64,000 nucleotides of DNA from an uncultured Flavobacteriaceae bacterium (GCA_947493175.1 CANLQD010000003.1:1-64000), one strand, 5' to 3'. Numbered from the stretch's first letter, positions 44,535 to 52,543 are shown. Notes: generated by a model from the letters alone, not told the origin. A program made the numbers and translations.

Positions 44535-45515
44535 ATGAATTCAACCAAGTTACGTAGTTGCCCTTTATGCTTTCTTCTTTTGCTTATCATTCGGGCGAAT
44601 TCACAAGGGTCTGACACTTTTGATAAGGAAATTTCATTTTCTTCGGCAAATGATGCCTATGTAATTTGGCAAAACTCGGACCGCTTTTATAGCTACGGTG
44701 TTGGTCTTAACTTAAAGTTCAAGAAGGAAAAGTGGCTTGGGTTACAAAAGTACTTTCCTAAAAAGACTGCTTACTTTTTTGAAGTAGGCCTGCGCTTAGA
44801 AGGCTACACCCCAACAAATAAAACGGTTACTCCCACAGAAATACAACAAAATACCATTTCTTTTGACCGTCCCTATGCCGGCTTGTTATTTGGCACCTTG
44901 AACGTAACCTACGCTTTTGAGCGTTCTTTTGTAAGAGGAGGGGTATTACTTGGCGTTATGGGGCCTGCATCCTTAGCGGATGATTTTCAGGGTTGGTTTC
45001 ATGATAAGGTAACAGATGACCCGGTTTTTGAAGAATGGCGGTTTCAGGTACCGAATCAGCTGTTGGCAAATATAGATATTACCTATGCCCATGACTTTAT
45101 ACCAGAACGAAAATGGCTGGATATCTTCGGAATGTTGAATACCCGTTTGGGAAACCTTTACATTGATGCTACCCCAACTTTGGGCTTGCGACTTGGGAAG
45201 TTCAATACCTTATCTGAGTCCGTAGGAATGGATAACAACATTTTATCGAATTCTTCGGGTATAGAATGGTTTTTGCAATCGTCGATCAGCAGTTCCCTAA
45301 ATATTTTTGACGCCACGGCACAGGGAAATCTGTTCAATAGAAATTTTGAATATGCTGTTGACGAATTAAATACATTTAGTACCACTTTGACGCAAAGTGT
45401 CTATTTTTCCTCCAGGCGATTTTCTCTAGGAATAGAACATTATTTCACCTTTGGCAAAGTGGTACCGAAAGAGCAGCATGTTTATGCGAGAACAATTTTT
45501 AAGTACAGGTTTTGA
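44535..45515 (+). CDS. LpxR-family lipid A 3'-O-deacylase-like protein
   Basis: The 326-residue precursor has a signal (MNSTKLRSCPLCFLLLLIIRANSQG) and a DUF2219/LpxR barrel. Conserved parts are ISFSSANDAYV (Asn39-Asp40), YSYGVGLNLKF, ISFDRPYAGLLFGTLNVTYAF and GVMGPASLADDFQGWFHDKV (His156). In Salmonella LpxR the Asn, Asp and His at these places form the catalytic/Ca site. LpxR removes the 3'-acyloxyacyl group from lipid A in the outer membrane. Together with the PagL-like neighbour it suggests a lipid A-modifying set, though activity on flavobacterial lipid A is inference. Confidence 0.88.
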   Translation: MNSTKLRSCPLCFLLLLIIRANSQGSDTFDKEISFSSANDAYVIWQNSDRFYSYGVGLNLKFKKEKWLGLQKYFPKKTAYFFEVGLRLEGYTPTNKTVTPTEIQQNTISFDRPYAGLLFGTLNVTYAFERSFVRGGVLLGVMGPASLADDFQGWFHDKVTDDPVFEEWRFQVPNQLLANIDITYAHDFIPERKWLDIFGMLNTRLGNLYIDATPTLGLRLGKFNTLSESVGMDNNILSNSSGIEWFLQSSISSSLNIFDATAQGNLFNRNFEYAVDELNTFSTTLTQSVYFSSRRFSLGIEHYFTFGKVVPKEQHVYARTIFKYRF

Positions 45516-45651
45516 GCATTGATAAGATTCTGTCTTAGATAGGATTTCGCTATCTTAGAAGAAGCTTATAAGTGTAGCATTAGTACTGAGAAATACTTGA
45601 GCTACAATCTTAAAATGAACACTATCAATTTAATCCTAAAGAAGCATCCAA

Positions 45652-46095
45652 ATGCATAAAATACTAAGTCTAGTCATATTCATACTCCTGTTCGGATGTA
45701 ATGACAATACGACAAAGAATAATTCGAAAAACGAAAACCCTCCTGTAGAAAACAAAATTTCAATCAATGATATTTGGGCTTTGACTGAAATGCTTGGTGC
45801 CCCCATATCAAAGGAAACAGAAAAACGACCACAATTAGAATTTAATAGTACCAAAAATTCATTTTCTGGTAATAATGGCTGTAATCAAATTATGGGACAT
45901 CTAAAGGAACTAACAAATACTGAGTTAGAGTTCGCTACTATAAATGAAACCAGAATGGTCTGTAAAGAAATGAAACTGGCGAGCACATTCCCAGGTCAAC
46001 TTCGAGAAACAAGACAGTATACAATAGTTGACTTAAACCTGACTTTAATGGACTCCGATGGAAAGGCACTGTTGGTATTTAAAAAAATAGACTGA
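45652..46095 (+). CDS. META-domain (HslJ-like) lipoprotein
   Basis: The 147-residue precursor has the lipoprotein signal MHKILSLVIFILLFGCNDN. The META domain follows: INDIWALTEMLGAPIS, RPQLEFNSTKNSFSGNNGCNQIMGH, INETRMVCKEMKLASTF and LMDSDGKALLVFKK. The NNGCNQ and ETRMVC motifs with paired Cys are characteristic. HslJ-type proteins are linked to heat and novobiocin response in E. coli; the precise function is unknown. It is monocistronic and followed by two repeats (46123-46452). Confidence 0.9.
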   Translation: MHKILSLVIFILLFGCNDNTTKNNSKNENPPVENKISINDIWALTEMLGAPISKETEKRPQLEFNSTKNSFSGNNGCNQIMGHLKELTNTELEFATINETRMVCKEMKLASTFPGQLRETRQYTIVDLNLTLMDSDGKALLVFKKID

Positions 46096-46122
46096 GAGCT
46101 TGTTTTATGCCCCTTTCAAATT

Positions 46123-46283
46123 GAACTCGTCTTGAGTTTTTATTTGGAACCGAGAATGAAGGCTTTTGTGCCATGATGAAGCCATTTTTCGATTGCATAG
46201 CCATAGTTACGGAAGCTAAAAATGTCGAAATTATGGCGCAAAATGCGAAGTTAGTAGGTAAAAGAAAAACTCAAGACGAGTTC
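46123..46283 (-). repeat. MITE-like element, copy 2 (161 bp)
   Basis: Exact 19-bp terminal inverted repeats GAACTCGTCTTGAGTTTTT (46123-46141) and its complement (46265-46283). The interior aligns in reverse with the copy at 34829-34990. No gene is inside and no clear target duplication is seen. Confidence 0.75.
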
Positions 46284-46325
46284 ATAATGACATCTAAGAT
46301 TTCACAGCTATTCTAAAGTAAACAA

Positions 46326-46452
46326 CCTCGGGGCCTTCGTCCGCCGAAACGGCTACGTGAAGGCGTGGACAAGCCCACGAGGCATTCTAAAAGAAAACAC
46401 TTTAATAGTTTCGAGGCAAGCCTCGGAACATTTTAAATCTCGATTATCGAGT
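46326..46452 (+). repeat. REP-like hairpin repeat, copy 2
   Basis: Starts CCTCGGGGCCTTCGTCCGCC, continues GGCTACGTGAAGGCGTGG, holds the perfect hairpin CGAGGC-AA-GCCTCG and ends CTCGATTATCGAG. It lies just before the beta-propeller gene. Confidence 0.7.
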
Positions 46453-46474
46453 AAATTTACAGTCTTACGAAATT

Positions 46475-48403
46475 ATGAGGAACCTAACTTTATTTTTTGC
46501 ACTAGTATATTCATTGGCAGCATATACCCAGCAAAACATTTTACTGAAACATAGGGTCCAAGAGAAAATCCTTAACACGAATACTGGAATTGTTCTGGTT
46601 AAAACTTCGGGGGGCATCTATGGAATTGACCCTGAAAAACAGGCTGTTATTTGGGAGAACGAGAGGATGGGGAAGTTGAATTTTAGCGGATATTCCGAGA
46701 TTCCGCTAACACCTTATGTTTTTTTTGAGGATAAACCCATAATCAACTCTAAGATTCTTTCCAAGGCTCTAAATACAAAAGGTATTTCACGGGCCATTGT
46801 AGATGTAACTACCGGGGAAATTATTTTTAATTCAAGCGAGCAGGGGTTTCAGGCCGTTTTCAACACGTTGCTATTGCCTGAGCAAAAAGCGGTTTTGGTA
46901 GATGGCAGAACAGACGAAGGTTTCGGAATTGGGTTATTCGATTTCGAAACAGGGAAGCGATTATGGCTGACCAATGTAACCAGTGATCTTTTTACCAGAA
47001 CAAAAGGCGCTATCCTGAACGAGGAGAAGGTCTTATTAGATGCCGATGAAAATATTTTCTGGCTGAAGAACCGGCGTTTGCTAAAAATTGATATAAAAAC
47101 AGGTCGTATTCAATTTGATAAAAAGGGCATCACCAGTATTTTGTTCAATGACGAGGGAAACAAACTCTATGTGTCCTCTAACTATTTAAGCAGCAAAAAA
47201 CTCAATCAAGAAACCACTATGTACGCACTGGATCCTAAAACAATGGATAGTTTGTGGTCAAGGCCACCTGTTCGAGTTGTTGGAAACATTACCGAAACGA
47301 CTTTGGATAAGAATCAGTTGGTCGTGATTACTTCCAAAGGTTTTACGATCATCAACCCCGAAAATGGAAAGAAAAAATGGGACAAATCCGCCCCCTTACC
47401 ACTGATCAAAAAAATCGTACCCACTAAAGACAGCTATTTGGTGGTGCAAGAAAATCAATTAACACGAATTGATCAGTTCGGCCAGAATGCTTGGGACACA
47501 CCATTGAAAATCACGTATTCCGACGATGAAAATCCAGTATATATTTTTGACGATGATCCATACGCACTATTTATAACCCCTTCAAGGGCGAATAGGATAG
47601 AAATTGAATCTGGAAGGAGAATATGGAAAGAAGACCTTGTCCTGTTCGATGCAGATTTCATCAACAGAAACTTAAAACTTGAATTGCCCTATCATCGGGT
47701 ATGGTTCAATCCCGAAACCAAGCAGTTTCCGGTTTATAGCGAAAACAGTTTCTATCTTTTTAACGATCAAGACAGCATAGCACCGCAATCGTTGCATACT
47801 TTTGATTTCGGCAGAGAGTTTCCAGAACTAAAAATTAGGGATGATGCCTATTTTCTGTTCGAGAGGAATAATTTCTATTTGTTCGATTTTTCAGGAAAGT
47901 TGGTTTACAAAAAAGAATATCCTGCCACGAAATCCGGTTCCTTTGTTCGTAGGTCTTTCCGCGATTCCTTCTATTGGCTCAGAAGAAGCCTTCAAGTAAC
48001 ATCGGCCACCCTACTTTTTGTACCAACCCAAGCAAATAGAGTACTCAGAAGTACCATTGTATCCAATAATTTAGGTGCTTTTGGAGCAGGGGTTTCAGGT
48101 ATTTACGGAACCTATCATTCGTATACCCGAGGCTTAAACAGTTTGACGGATTTCGATGTAAATATAGGTTCTAACCTAGAGTATGTCTTTAAACGTATAC
48201 GAAAAAGCAGAAAAAATGATGACGCCATGATCATCACAATCCCAAAGGACGGGCAAATACAAATCATCAATTTCCAAATCAATACAGGGGCCGAAGCGCT
48301 TTTGAAAGAAATTGGCGATAGGGGCGATAAATTTATTATTGACGAGATTGAAAGGTTATTATATTCTTTTGATGGCAAAGAAGTTTCTATTGAGCAGTTA
48401 TGA
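46475..48403 (+). CDS. Exported PQQ-like beta-propeller protein
   Basis: The 642-residue precursor has a signal peptide (MRNLTLFFALVYSLAAYTQQ). It carries repeated propeller blades with the Trp/Gly pattern of PQQ-like repeats (GGIYGIDPEKQAVIWENERMG, ETGKRLWLTNVTSDLF, TMYALDPKTMDSLWSRP, INPENGKKKWDKSAPLP, EIESGRRIWKEDLVLF). The C-terminal 150 residues are less repetitive and contain YHSYTRGLNSLTDFDVNIGSNLEYVFKRIRKSRK. No quinone ligands can be assigned, so it is likely a scaffold or binding protein similar in fold to BamB. The role is unknown. Confidence 0.8.
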   Translation: MRNLTLFFALVYSLAAYTQQNILLKHRVQEKILNTNTGIVLVKTSGGIYGIDPEKQAVIWENERMGKLNFSGYSEIPLTPYVFFEDKPIINSKILSKALNTKGISRAIVDVTTGEIIFNSSEQGFQAVFNTLLLPEQKAVLVDGRTDEGFGIGLFDFETGKRLWLTNVTSDLFTRTKGAILNEEKVLLDADENIFWLKNRRLLKIDIKTGRIQFDKKGITSILFNDEGNKLYVSSNYLSSKKLNQETTMYALDPKTMDSLWSRPPVRVVGNITETTLDKNQLVVITSKGFTIINPENGKKKWDKSAPLPLIKKIVPTKDSYLVVQENQLTRIDQFGQNAWDTPLKITYSDDENPVYIFDDDPYALFITPSRANRIEIESGRRIWKEDLVLFDADFINRNLKLELPYHRVWFNPETKQFPVYSENSFYLFNDQDSIAPQSLHTFDFGREFPELKIRDDAYFLFERNNFYLFDFSGKLVYKKEYPATKSGSFVRRSFRDSFYWLRRSLQVTSATLLFVPTQANRVLRSTIVSNNLGAFGAGVSGIYGTYHSYTRGLNSLTDFDVNIGSNLEYVFKRIRKSRKNDDAMIITIPKDGQIQIINFQINTGAEALLKEIGDRGDKFIIDEIERLLYSFDGKEVSIEQL

Positions 48404-48465
48404 TGCGTCTATAATCCCTAAAACATTCAAAAATCTAGGTTTGAACTCTTTTTAAGAAACCGTCT

Positions 48466-48587
48466 TGGGGCCTTCGTCCGCCGTCCGCGTGTCGCCATAG
48501 CTTTAGCGGAGGCACAAACGGCTGCGTGAAGACGTGACAAGCCCACGAGGGGTTATAGGAAAAAACATTTTTATTTCGAGGCAAGCC
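48466..48587 (+). repeat. REP-like hairpin repeat, copy 3, at the protease break
   Basis: It has the same 5' (GGGGCCTTCGTCCGCCG) and 3' (TTTCGAGGCAAGCC) parts as copy 2. A nested insert of about 33 bp (GTCGCCATAGCTTTAGCGGA in it) resembles another hairpin motif common in flavobacterial genomes. Its right end joins the protease coding sequence at 48587/48588. Confidence 0.7.
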
Positions 48588-49143
48588 CGCCTGAATTTCC
48601 AGTGTTTATAGCAGCATCTGTTTGAATAAACTCTGTATTTGTAAAGGGGATGGGATCTTTCGTATTAGTGATTTTGCTACTGATATATCCGGAAGACAAG
48701 GAATGCGCAAGTCCAAACGGAGCACCTATGACTACTACTTGCTCACCTACTTTGCTCTTATCTGAGTCTCCTAAAGTGACCCGTTTGGCATTCTTTTTAG
48801 GTTTTGTAAACCTAATTAGTGCAACATCGGCCTCGTTAAAAGTAGAAATCACTTTTGCTTCTATAGTTTCGCCATCCAAGAACTGCACATAAAGTTTTTC
48901 CGCTACGTCAAAAACATGGGCCGCAGTGATGATTTCAGTATCAGAAATCATAAAGCCTGAACCCAATCCTTGAGAGCTTACCATGGCCGTGGTATTTCCC
49001 AGCCTTTGCAACTTTCGCTCCTCAGTGTAAATTACCACTACGGCTGGCTTAACCTTTTCATATAAGGCAGATAAGTTTTGTGCCTTTGTAGAAATATATA
49101 GAAGTAGAAAGAAGGTTAAAAAAAATAACGCATTCGTTTTTAT
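48571..49143 (-). pseudogene. Truncated trypsin-like (HtrA-type) serine protease
   Basis: In frame upstream of the GTG at 49038, the sequence gives a signal peptide (NALFFLTFFLLLYISTKAQ) and LSALYEKVKPAVVVIYTEE. The catalytic triad is complete: ITAAHVFD (His), NEADVALIRF (Asp), TGNSGG (Ser). Two lesions are seen. The only plausible start is ATA (49143) overlapping the stop of the upstream lipoprotein gene as ATAA. Directly after GNSGG the frame runs into the REP-like repeat and stops at LASK. The second barrel's last strands and any PDZ domain are missing; no remnant follows. It would be the last gene of the leftward lipoprotein/DUF2235 operon. Confidence 0.75.
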
Positions 49144-49799
49144 TTTAATTCGTTTGCCACAATTTTGGCAAATGCCTTTCGAACACCCTTACCAGTTTCT
49201 GGGTTGGTAATTTCTGCCGTACTAACCGACAACAATCTTTTTTCTTCTTCAAGGCTTAAATTATAAGTTACCGCCTCTAATACATAGGTAGTTTCGGTGG
49301 TATAGGTGATCTCCTCATCCATTTCTTTTGGCCCCAAACGAGGGGGTGCATTAAGGTCATCATAATATCCCTTTAGTGTTACATATTGATTTCCGTAATA
49401 ATCCGATAAAGAACTATACCCCCCTTCTCTTCGCATCACATCTATCTCTTGCACATCTTTTAGGGAAGTCAATGTCAAAATATCAAAGCCTTCCTTTCTA
49501 AACATTGCAATGACATCTGCTATTCGTTCGGCAGTCTTGTTGTCGATACGTTCTAAAGTAGGAAATGCCACATGACTAGCAACCGCATTGACACCTTTAG
49601 CTTTTAATTTACTTACTAAATCAAGTTCATACGCTTTACGAACATCCTCAATAGGGGTTCTCGCAATGACCAACATTTTTTTATTTCTAAGTGTCTCAAA
49701 ATTATCCGATTTATAGGAATTTGCCAATTTCATTCCAGAACATCCAGATAAAATTAGAGCCCCTAATGCAAGTAGGCAGAATTGATAAGCAGTTTTCAT
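49140..49799 (-). CDS. Lipoprotein downstream of DUF2235 (paralogue)
   Basis: The 219-residue precursor has the signal MKTAYQFCLLALGALILSGCSG with lipobox LSGC. The mature start GMKLANSYKSDNFETLRNKKMLVIARTPIEDVRKAYELDLVSKLKAKGVNAVASHVAFP (about residues 22-80) is clearly related to the product of 51132-51740 and more distantly to that of 41028-41693. It has a later YVLEAVTYNLSLEEEKRLLSVSTAEITNPETGKGVRKAFAKIVANELK-type end, also shared. Function unknown; probably periplasmic face of the outer membrane. It is co-directional with the DUF2235 gene (63-nt gap). Confidence 0.8.
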   Translation of the reverse strand: MKTAYQFCLLALGALILSGCSGMKLANSYKSDNFETLRNKKMLVIARTPIEDVRKAYELDLVSKLKAKGVNAVASHVAFPTLERIDNKTAERIADVIAMFRKEGFDILTLTSLKDVQEIDVMRREGGYSSLSDYYGNQYVTLKGYYDDLNAPPRLGPKEMDEEITYTTETTYVLEAVTYNLSLEEEKRLLSVSTAEITNPETGKGVRKAFAKIVANELK

Positions 49800-49862
49800 T
49801 TATTGAATTTTTAGAACTAGGAAAATAATACTAATCTTTTTATTTTAAAGAGATATGGGATT

Positions 49863-51080
49863 CTAATTTTCAACTATAAAACATTTTGAGGTTTCCAAAT
49901 AATCATAGCCCCCCTTGTCATTCTTTGCAAAACATTCTCCAAAAAGTTTAACCAAGTTTACCTCATAGGTTTGTAGTGAGCCTTCCAAGCGGTCTAGGAC
50001 GGACTGATGCAGTTTTAGTTTTTCCTTTTTGTATCCGCTTCTAGAAGTAAAGAACACCAATTTTCGTCCCTTTTTTGGATAAAAAAGCTTGATAAAGCCT
50101 TTTCTGGGGTTATTCGTAATATCCATCCGGTTTTCGTAAACCGCAGCCGAAGGAGGTAGCAATTCGAATTCCTTGAGTTGCCCAATCATCCAGTTTAGGG
50201 AAACACCACTGATGTTTGTATTAAATGACCCTCCGCCAATATCGGAATGTGCTCCAAAAAACCAAACTTCATTGACAATTTCTTCAGGCTTTACATCTTT
50301 GCAATCCTGCACCAAATAATCATCGGTCAATATCGACGGGGTAAAAACCGAACCTCTATTATCATTTAATGATAAAGCCTGTGATGCCCTTTTGATATTG
50401 CAGAGCTGGTCGTGGTACTTGGTTTCCTCTACATAGTAATTGTCTTTGTAATCAGGAATACCTAGAGAGGCAACCGTATCCCACAACCCCATGAATTCAA
50501 TTTTATAGCTATCGTAATCCATTCGCTGTTGGGTTACCTCAAAAACAGCGTTCCTTCTTTCTTGAAGGGTTTTATCCCCCTTGTGGGCATTGTATATTTT
50601 TTTTATGAATTTCAATCTTTTATCCTTTGGGATTTTACTTAAATCAACAATACCAGCAGAATGAATCAATCCCGCAAGAATTCGGGCGGCATAGGCACCT
50701 CTACTAAATCCGAAAAGGTACATCTCGTCCTTGCGCTCATGGTCATAGTGTTCTGCTAGATATAGATAACCATTACAAACTTCCGCACGGATTCCGGAAC
50801 CCGTAAGTACACCCACAAAATCAGCTCCGTTACCTACTCCCCTTAAATACGCAGCACCCACATTTGGATTATCTTGCAAGGAAACCAGATTGTACAGTTT
50901 GGAAACATTGGTGTGACTACGCTCATTATTGGTAGTGCCATCCATAAAAACAGCCAATTTTTTTGGAACAACCTCAAAAGAAGTGGGTTTGTGAACGATG
51001 GCTTTTTTACTTCCACATGCCGAAAAGATGATTGAAATTATCATAACCGAACAGCATTTTGCAATTCGATTTGTAAACAT
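49863..51080 (-). CDS. Lipoprotein-anchored DUF2235 (Tle1-like) alpha/beta hydrolase
   Basis: The start MFTNRIAKCCSVMIISIIFSAC (Met16 of a longer frame) gives lipobox FSAC. The DUF2235 domain follows: KLAVFMDGTTNNERSHTNVSKLYNLV, YLFGFSRGAYAARILAGLIHSAG with the nucleophile elbow GFSRG, FMGLWDTVASLGIP with the family Asp, and VWFFGAHSDIGGG with the His. DUF2235 includes the type VI secretion phospholipases Tle1, but also many other hydrolases. This one carries its own lipoprotein signal and no T6SS gene is near, so a resident envelope enzyme is more likely than an injected toxin. It lies between two paralogous lipoprotein genes. Confidence 0.88.
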   Translation of the reverse strand: MFTNRIAKCCSVMIISIIFSACGSKKAIVHKPTSFEVVPKKLAVFMDGTTNNERSHTNVSKLYNLVSLQDNPNVGAAYLRGVGNGADFVGVLTGSGIRAEVCNGYLYLAEHYDHERKDEMYLFGFSRGAYAARILAGLIHSAGIVDLSKIPKDKRLKFIKKIYNAHKGDKTLQERRNAVFEVTQQRMDYDSYKIEFMGLWDTVASLGIPDYKDNYYVEETKYHDQLCNIKRASQALSLNDNRGSVFTPSILTDDYLVQDCKDVKPEEIVNEVWFFGAHSDIGGGSFNTNISGVSLNWMIGQLKEFELLPPSAAVYENRMDITNNPRKGFIKLFYPKKGRKLVFFTSRSGYKKEKLKLHQSVLDRLEGSLQTYEVNLVKLFGECFAKNDKGGYDYLETSKCFIVEN

Positions 51081-51131
51081 TTTTCGGGTTAAAGACATGT
51101 AATACGGGTTGTTTACAAAGAGCAACTGCGA

Positions 51132-51740
51132 TTATTTAAACTGATCAGCAACTATCTTGGCAAAGGTTTTTTGAATTTTATCAGGTGCGTCTGGATCGGT
51201 GACATCTACAAGACAAACATTTACCAACTGTTTGTCTTTCTCAAGTGTTAAATCATAGGTAAGAGCCTCTAAGACGTATGTTTTAGAAGTAGACACAACA
51301 GGAACATCAGAACTGGCTGCATTTGGACCAAAACTTGCTTTATCAGCATAACTGGACGGAATACCCGTTTGTGGCGCCATATTTCCATTTTGAGTCTCTA
51401 TGGTCTGTTTTAGAGAAGTCAAGATGATTCCTGAAATCCCGGCACCCTTAAATATTTTAACTACTTGGGCCACTTCTTCAGAAGTGTTCGCTTCTTTTAA
51501 TGAAGGAAACTGTATGTGCGATTCAATAGCATTGATTTTTTGAGCGCGTAGTTTGGAGGCAATCGCGATTTCATAGGATTTTCGTACCTCGGACTCAGGT
51601 GATTTCGAAACAACTAGAATTTTTGAATTGGCGAGGGAATCAAAACTATGTGCCTTCCAAGAGTCCATCAGCTTCGTCGAAGAACAACTCAAGAGTATAA
51701 AAAGGAGACCGATAAGAAAATAGCAACTTTTACTTTTCAT
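51132..51740 (-). CDS. Lipoprotein upstream of DUF2235 (paralogue)
   Basis: The 202-residue precursor has the signal MKSKSCYFLIGLLFILLSCSS (lipobox LLSC). Mature segments are TKLMDSWKAHSFDSLANSKILVVSKSP, VRKSYEIAIASKLRAQKINAIESHIQFPS, VVKIFKGAGISGIILTSLKQT and YVLEALTYDLTLEKDKQLVNVCLVDVTD. These match 49140-49799 along the whole length and the gltS-linked lipoprotein more weakly. In type VI loci Tle1 lipases are neutralised by lipoprotein immunity proteins. Whether this pair has an analogous inhibitory role is speculation. The preceding gene ends 9 nt away. Confidence 0.8.
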   Translation of the reverse strand: MKSKSCYFLIGLLFILLSCSSTKLMDSWKAHSFDSLANSKILVVSKSPESEVRKSYEIAIASKLRAQKINAIESHIQFPSLKEANTSEEVAQVVKIFKGAGISGIILTSLKQTIETQNGNMAPQTGIPSSYADKASFGPNAASSDVPVVSTSKTYVLEALTYDLTLEKDKQLVNVCLVDVTDPDAPDKIQKTFAKIVADQFK

Positions 51741-51749
51741 AGCGCTTTA

Positions 51750-52163
51750 TTAAAAATGTTTAAGCCGTTGATTAATAGACCAAGCTACCTTTTTCATAGT
51801 ATCGTAGTACACTTCATATTGCTCATCGTTTAAAATGGATTTAACTTCTTGGTGTTGGCTTTCCATTAAGTCATTAAATTGTTCTATCAATTCAGCTTTG
51901 CCTAAAGGCGGATTTTCCATGCCCAAAGCGTCCATTTTGCTAGAATAAGTTTCCGTAATACGTTGATATTTCAGTGCAACATCTCCGGGAAGATTCATCT
52001 CGCCCACAACATCTGAAAACCATTTTGCTATGTATTCGGATTCTTCTTCCGTGAACAACGACAGGTTTTGCTCTTTATCTTCCGCTTCCGAAGCTGTTTG
52101 AGCAATCGAAAAATTACATGCTAATACCACTAGAAGTAAGAATATGGATTTTATAAAATTCAT
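51750..52163 (-). CDS. Small exported helical protein, unknown function
   Basis: The start MNFIKSIFLLLVVLACNFSIAQ (Met4 of the longer frame) gives a signal peptide. The mature part, about 115 residues, is acidic and helical (FTEEESEYIAKWFSDVVGEMNLPGD, LALKYQRITETYSSKMDALGM-like, QFNDLMESQHQEVKSILNDEQYEVYYDTMKKVAWSINQRLKHF). The end resembles Spy/CpxP-like 'LNDEQ' helices of periplasmic chaperone-type proteins, but I cannot assign it. It is the first gene of the leftward operon 52163-48571. Confidence 0.65.
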   Translation of the reverse strand: MNFIKSIFLLLVVLACNFSIAQTASEAEDKEQNLSLFTEEESEYIAKWFSDVVGEMNLPGDVALKYQRITETYSSKMDALGMENPPLGKAELIEQFNDLMESQHQEVKSILNDEQYEVYYDTMKKVAWSINQRLKHF

Positions 52164-52514
52164 TTTCAACAAAATATACTTTGGTTCGTCGAAAAGTATA
52201 AAAACCCATTGAAGGTGGAATTAGCTTTTTAGGTCAGAGCAACATTGCAGGAACAGGATATTCAATTATTTATAGTCAATATCGTGATAACGAAACTTAT
52301 CAAAGTAATTCTTCATCAAACTATTTGGCAATATGTAATCGAGTTTCAAATTAGAGATATTACATGTACAACCTTCCTAAACAAGACTTCAAAGAACTAT
52401 ATTTACCCAACAAAAGTCAATTCAAAATAAATTGTGTCATAAAATAGTTTACAAATCGTCTACACATAATGTAAATTTAGCAAGTACTCGGGTCTGACTG
52501 AGCTGAGCAAAGAA

Positions 52515-52538
52515 GGTTCGAGCCCCAGCCAGGTCACT
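52515..52538 (+). repeat. Right copy of the 24-bp tRNA-Lys direct repeat (putative attR)
   Basis: Identical to 27410-27433. The upstream bases (GCAAAGAA) differ from the tRNA, so this is only a 3' fragment. Confidence 0.75.
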
Positions 52539-52543
52539 TTACG

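Larger units (their letters stand above)
27410..52538 (+). mobile_element. Putative genomic island integrated at tRNA-Lys
   Basis: An interval of about 25 kb is bounded by exact 24-bp direct repeats of the tRNA-Lys 3' end. Each end has its own terminator just outside the repeat. The content is accessory: RND efflux with a fused outer-membrane factor, envelope enzymes, lipoproteins, regulators, and the dispersed repeats seen nowhere else in the window. No integrase, relaxase, transposase or phage gene is visible inside, so it would be a decayed element or one mobilised in trans. The boundaries follow the repeats only. An alternative is a chance duplication of the tRNA end by rearrangement. Confidence 0.55.

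Noticed and set aside
37663..48587. CRISPR array suggested by repeated hairpins
   Set aside because: Copies are 2-9 kb apart, of different length and orientation, with no regular spacers and no cas genes.
49863..51080. Type VI secretion effector/immunity module
   Set aside because: The DUF2235 protein carries its own lipoprotein signal and there are no T6SS genes, VgrG or PAAR nearby; kept only as an analogy.
52515..52538. A second tRNA gene
   Set aside because: Only the 3' part of tRNA-Lys is present; no D arm or anticodon arm can be folded from the upstream bases.
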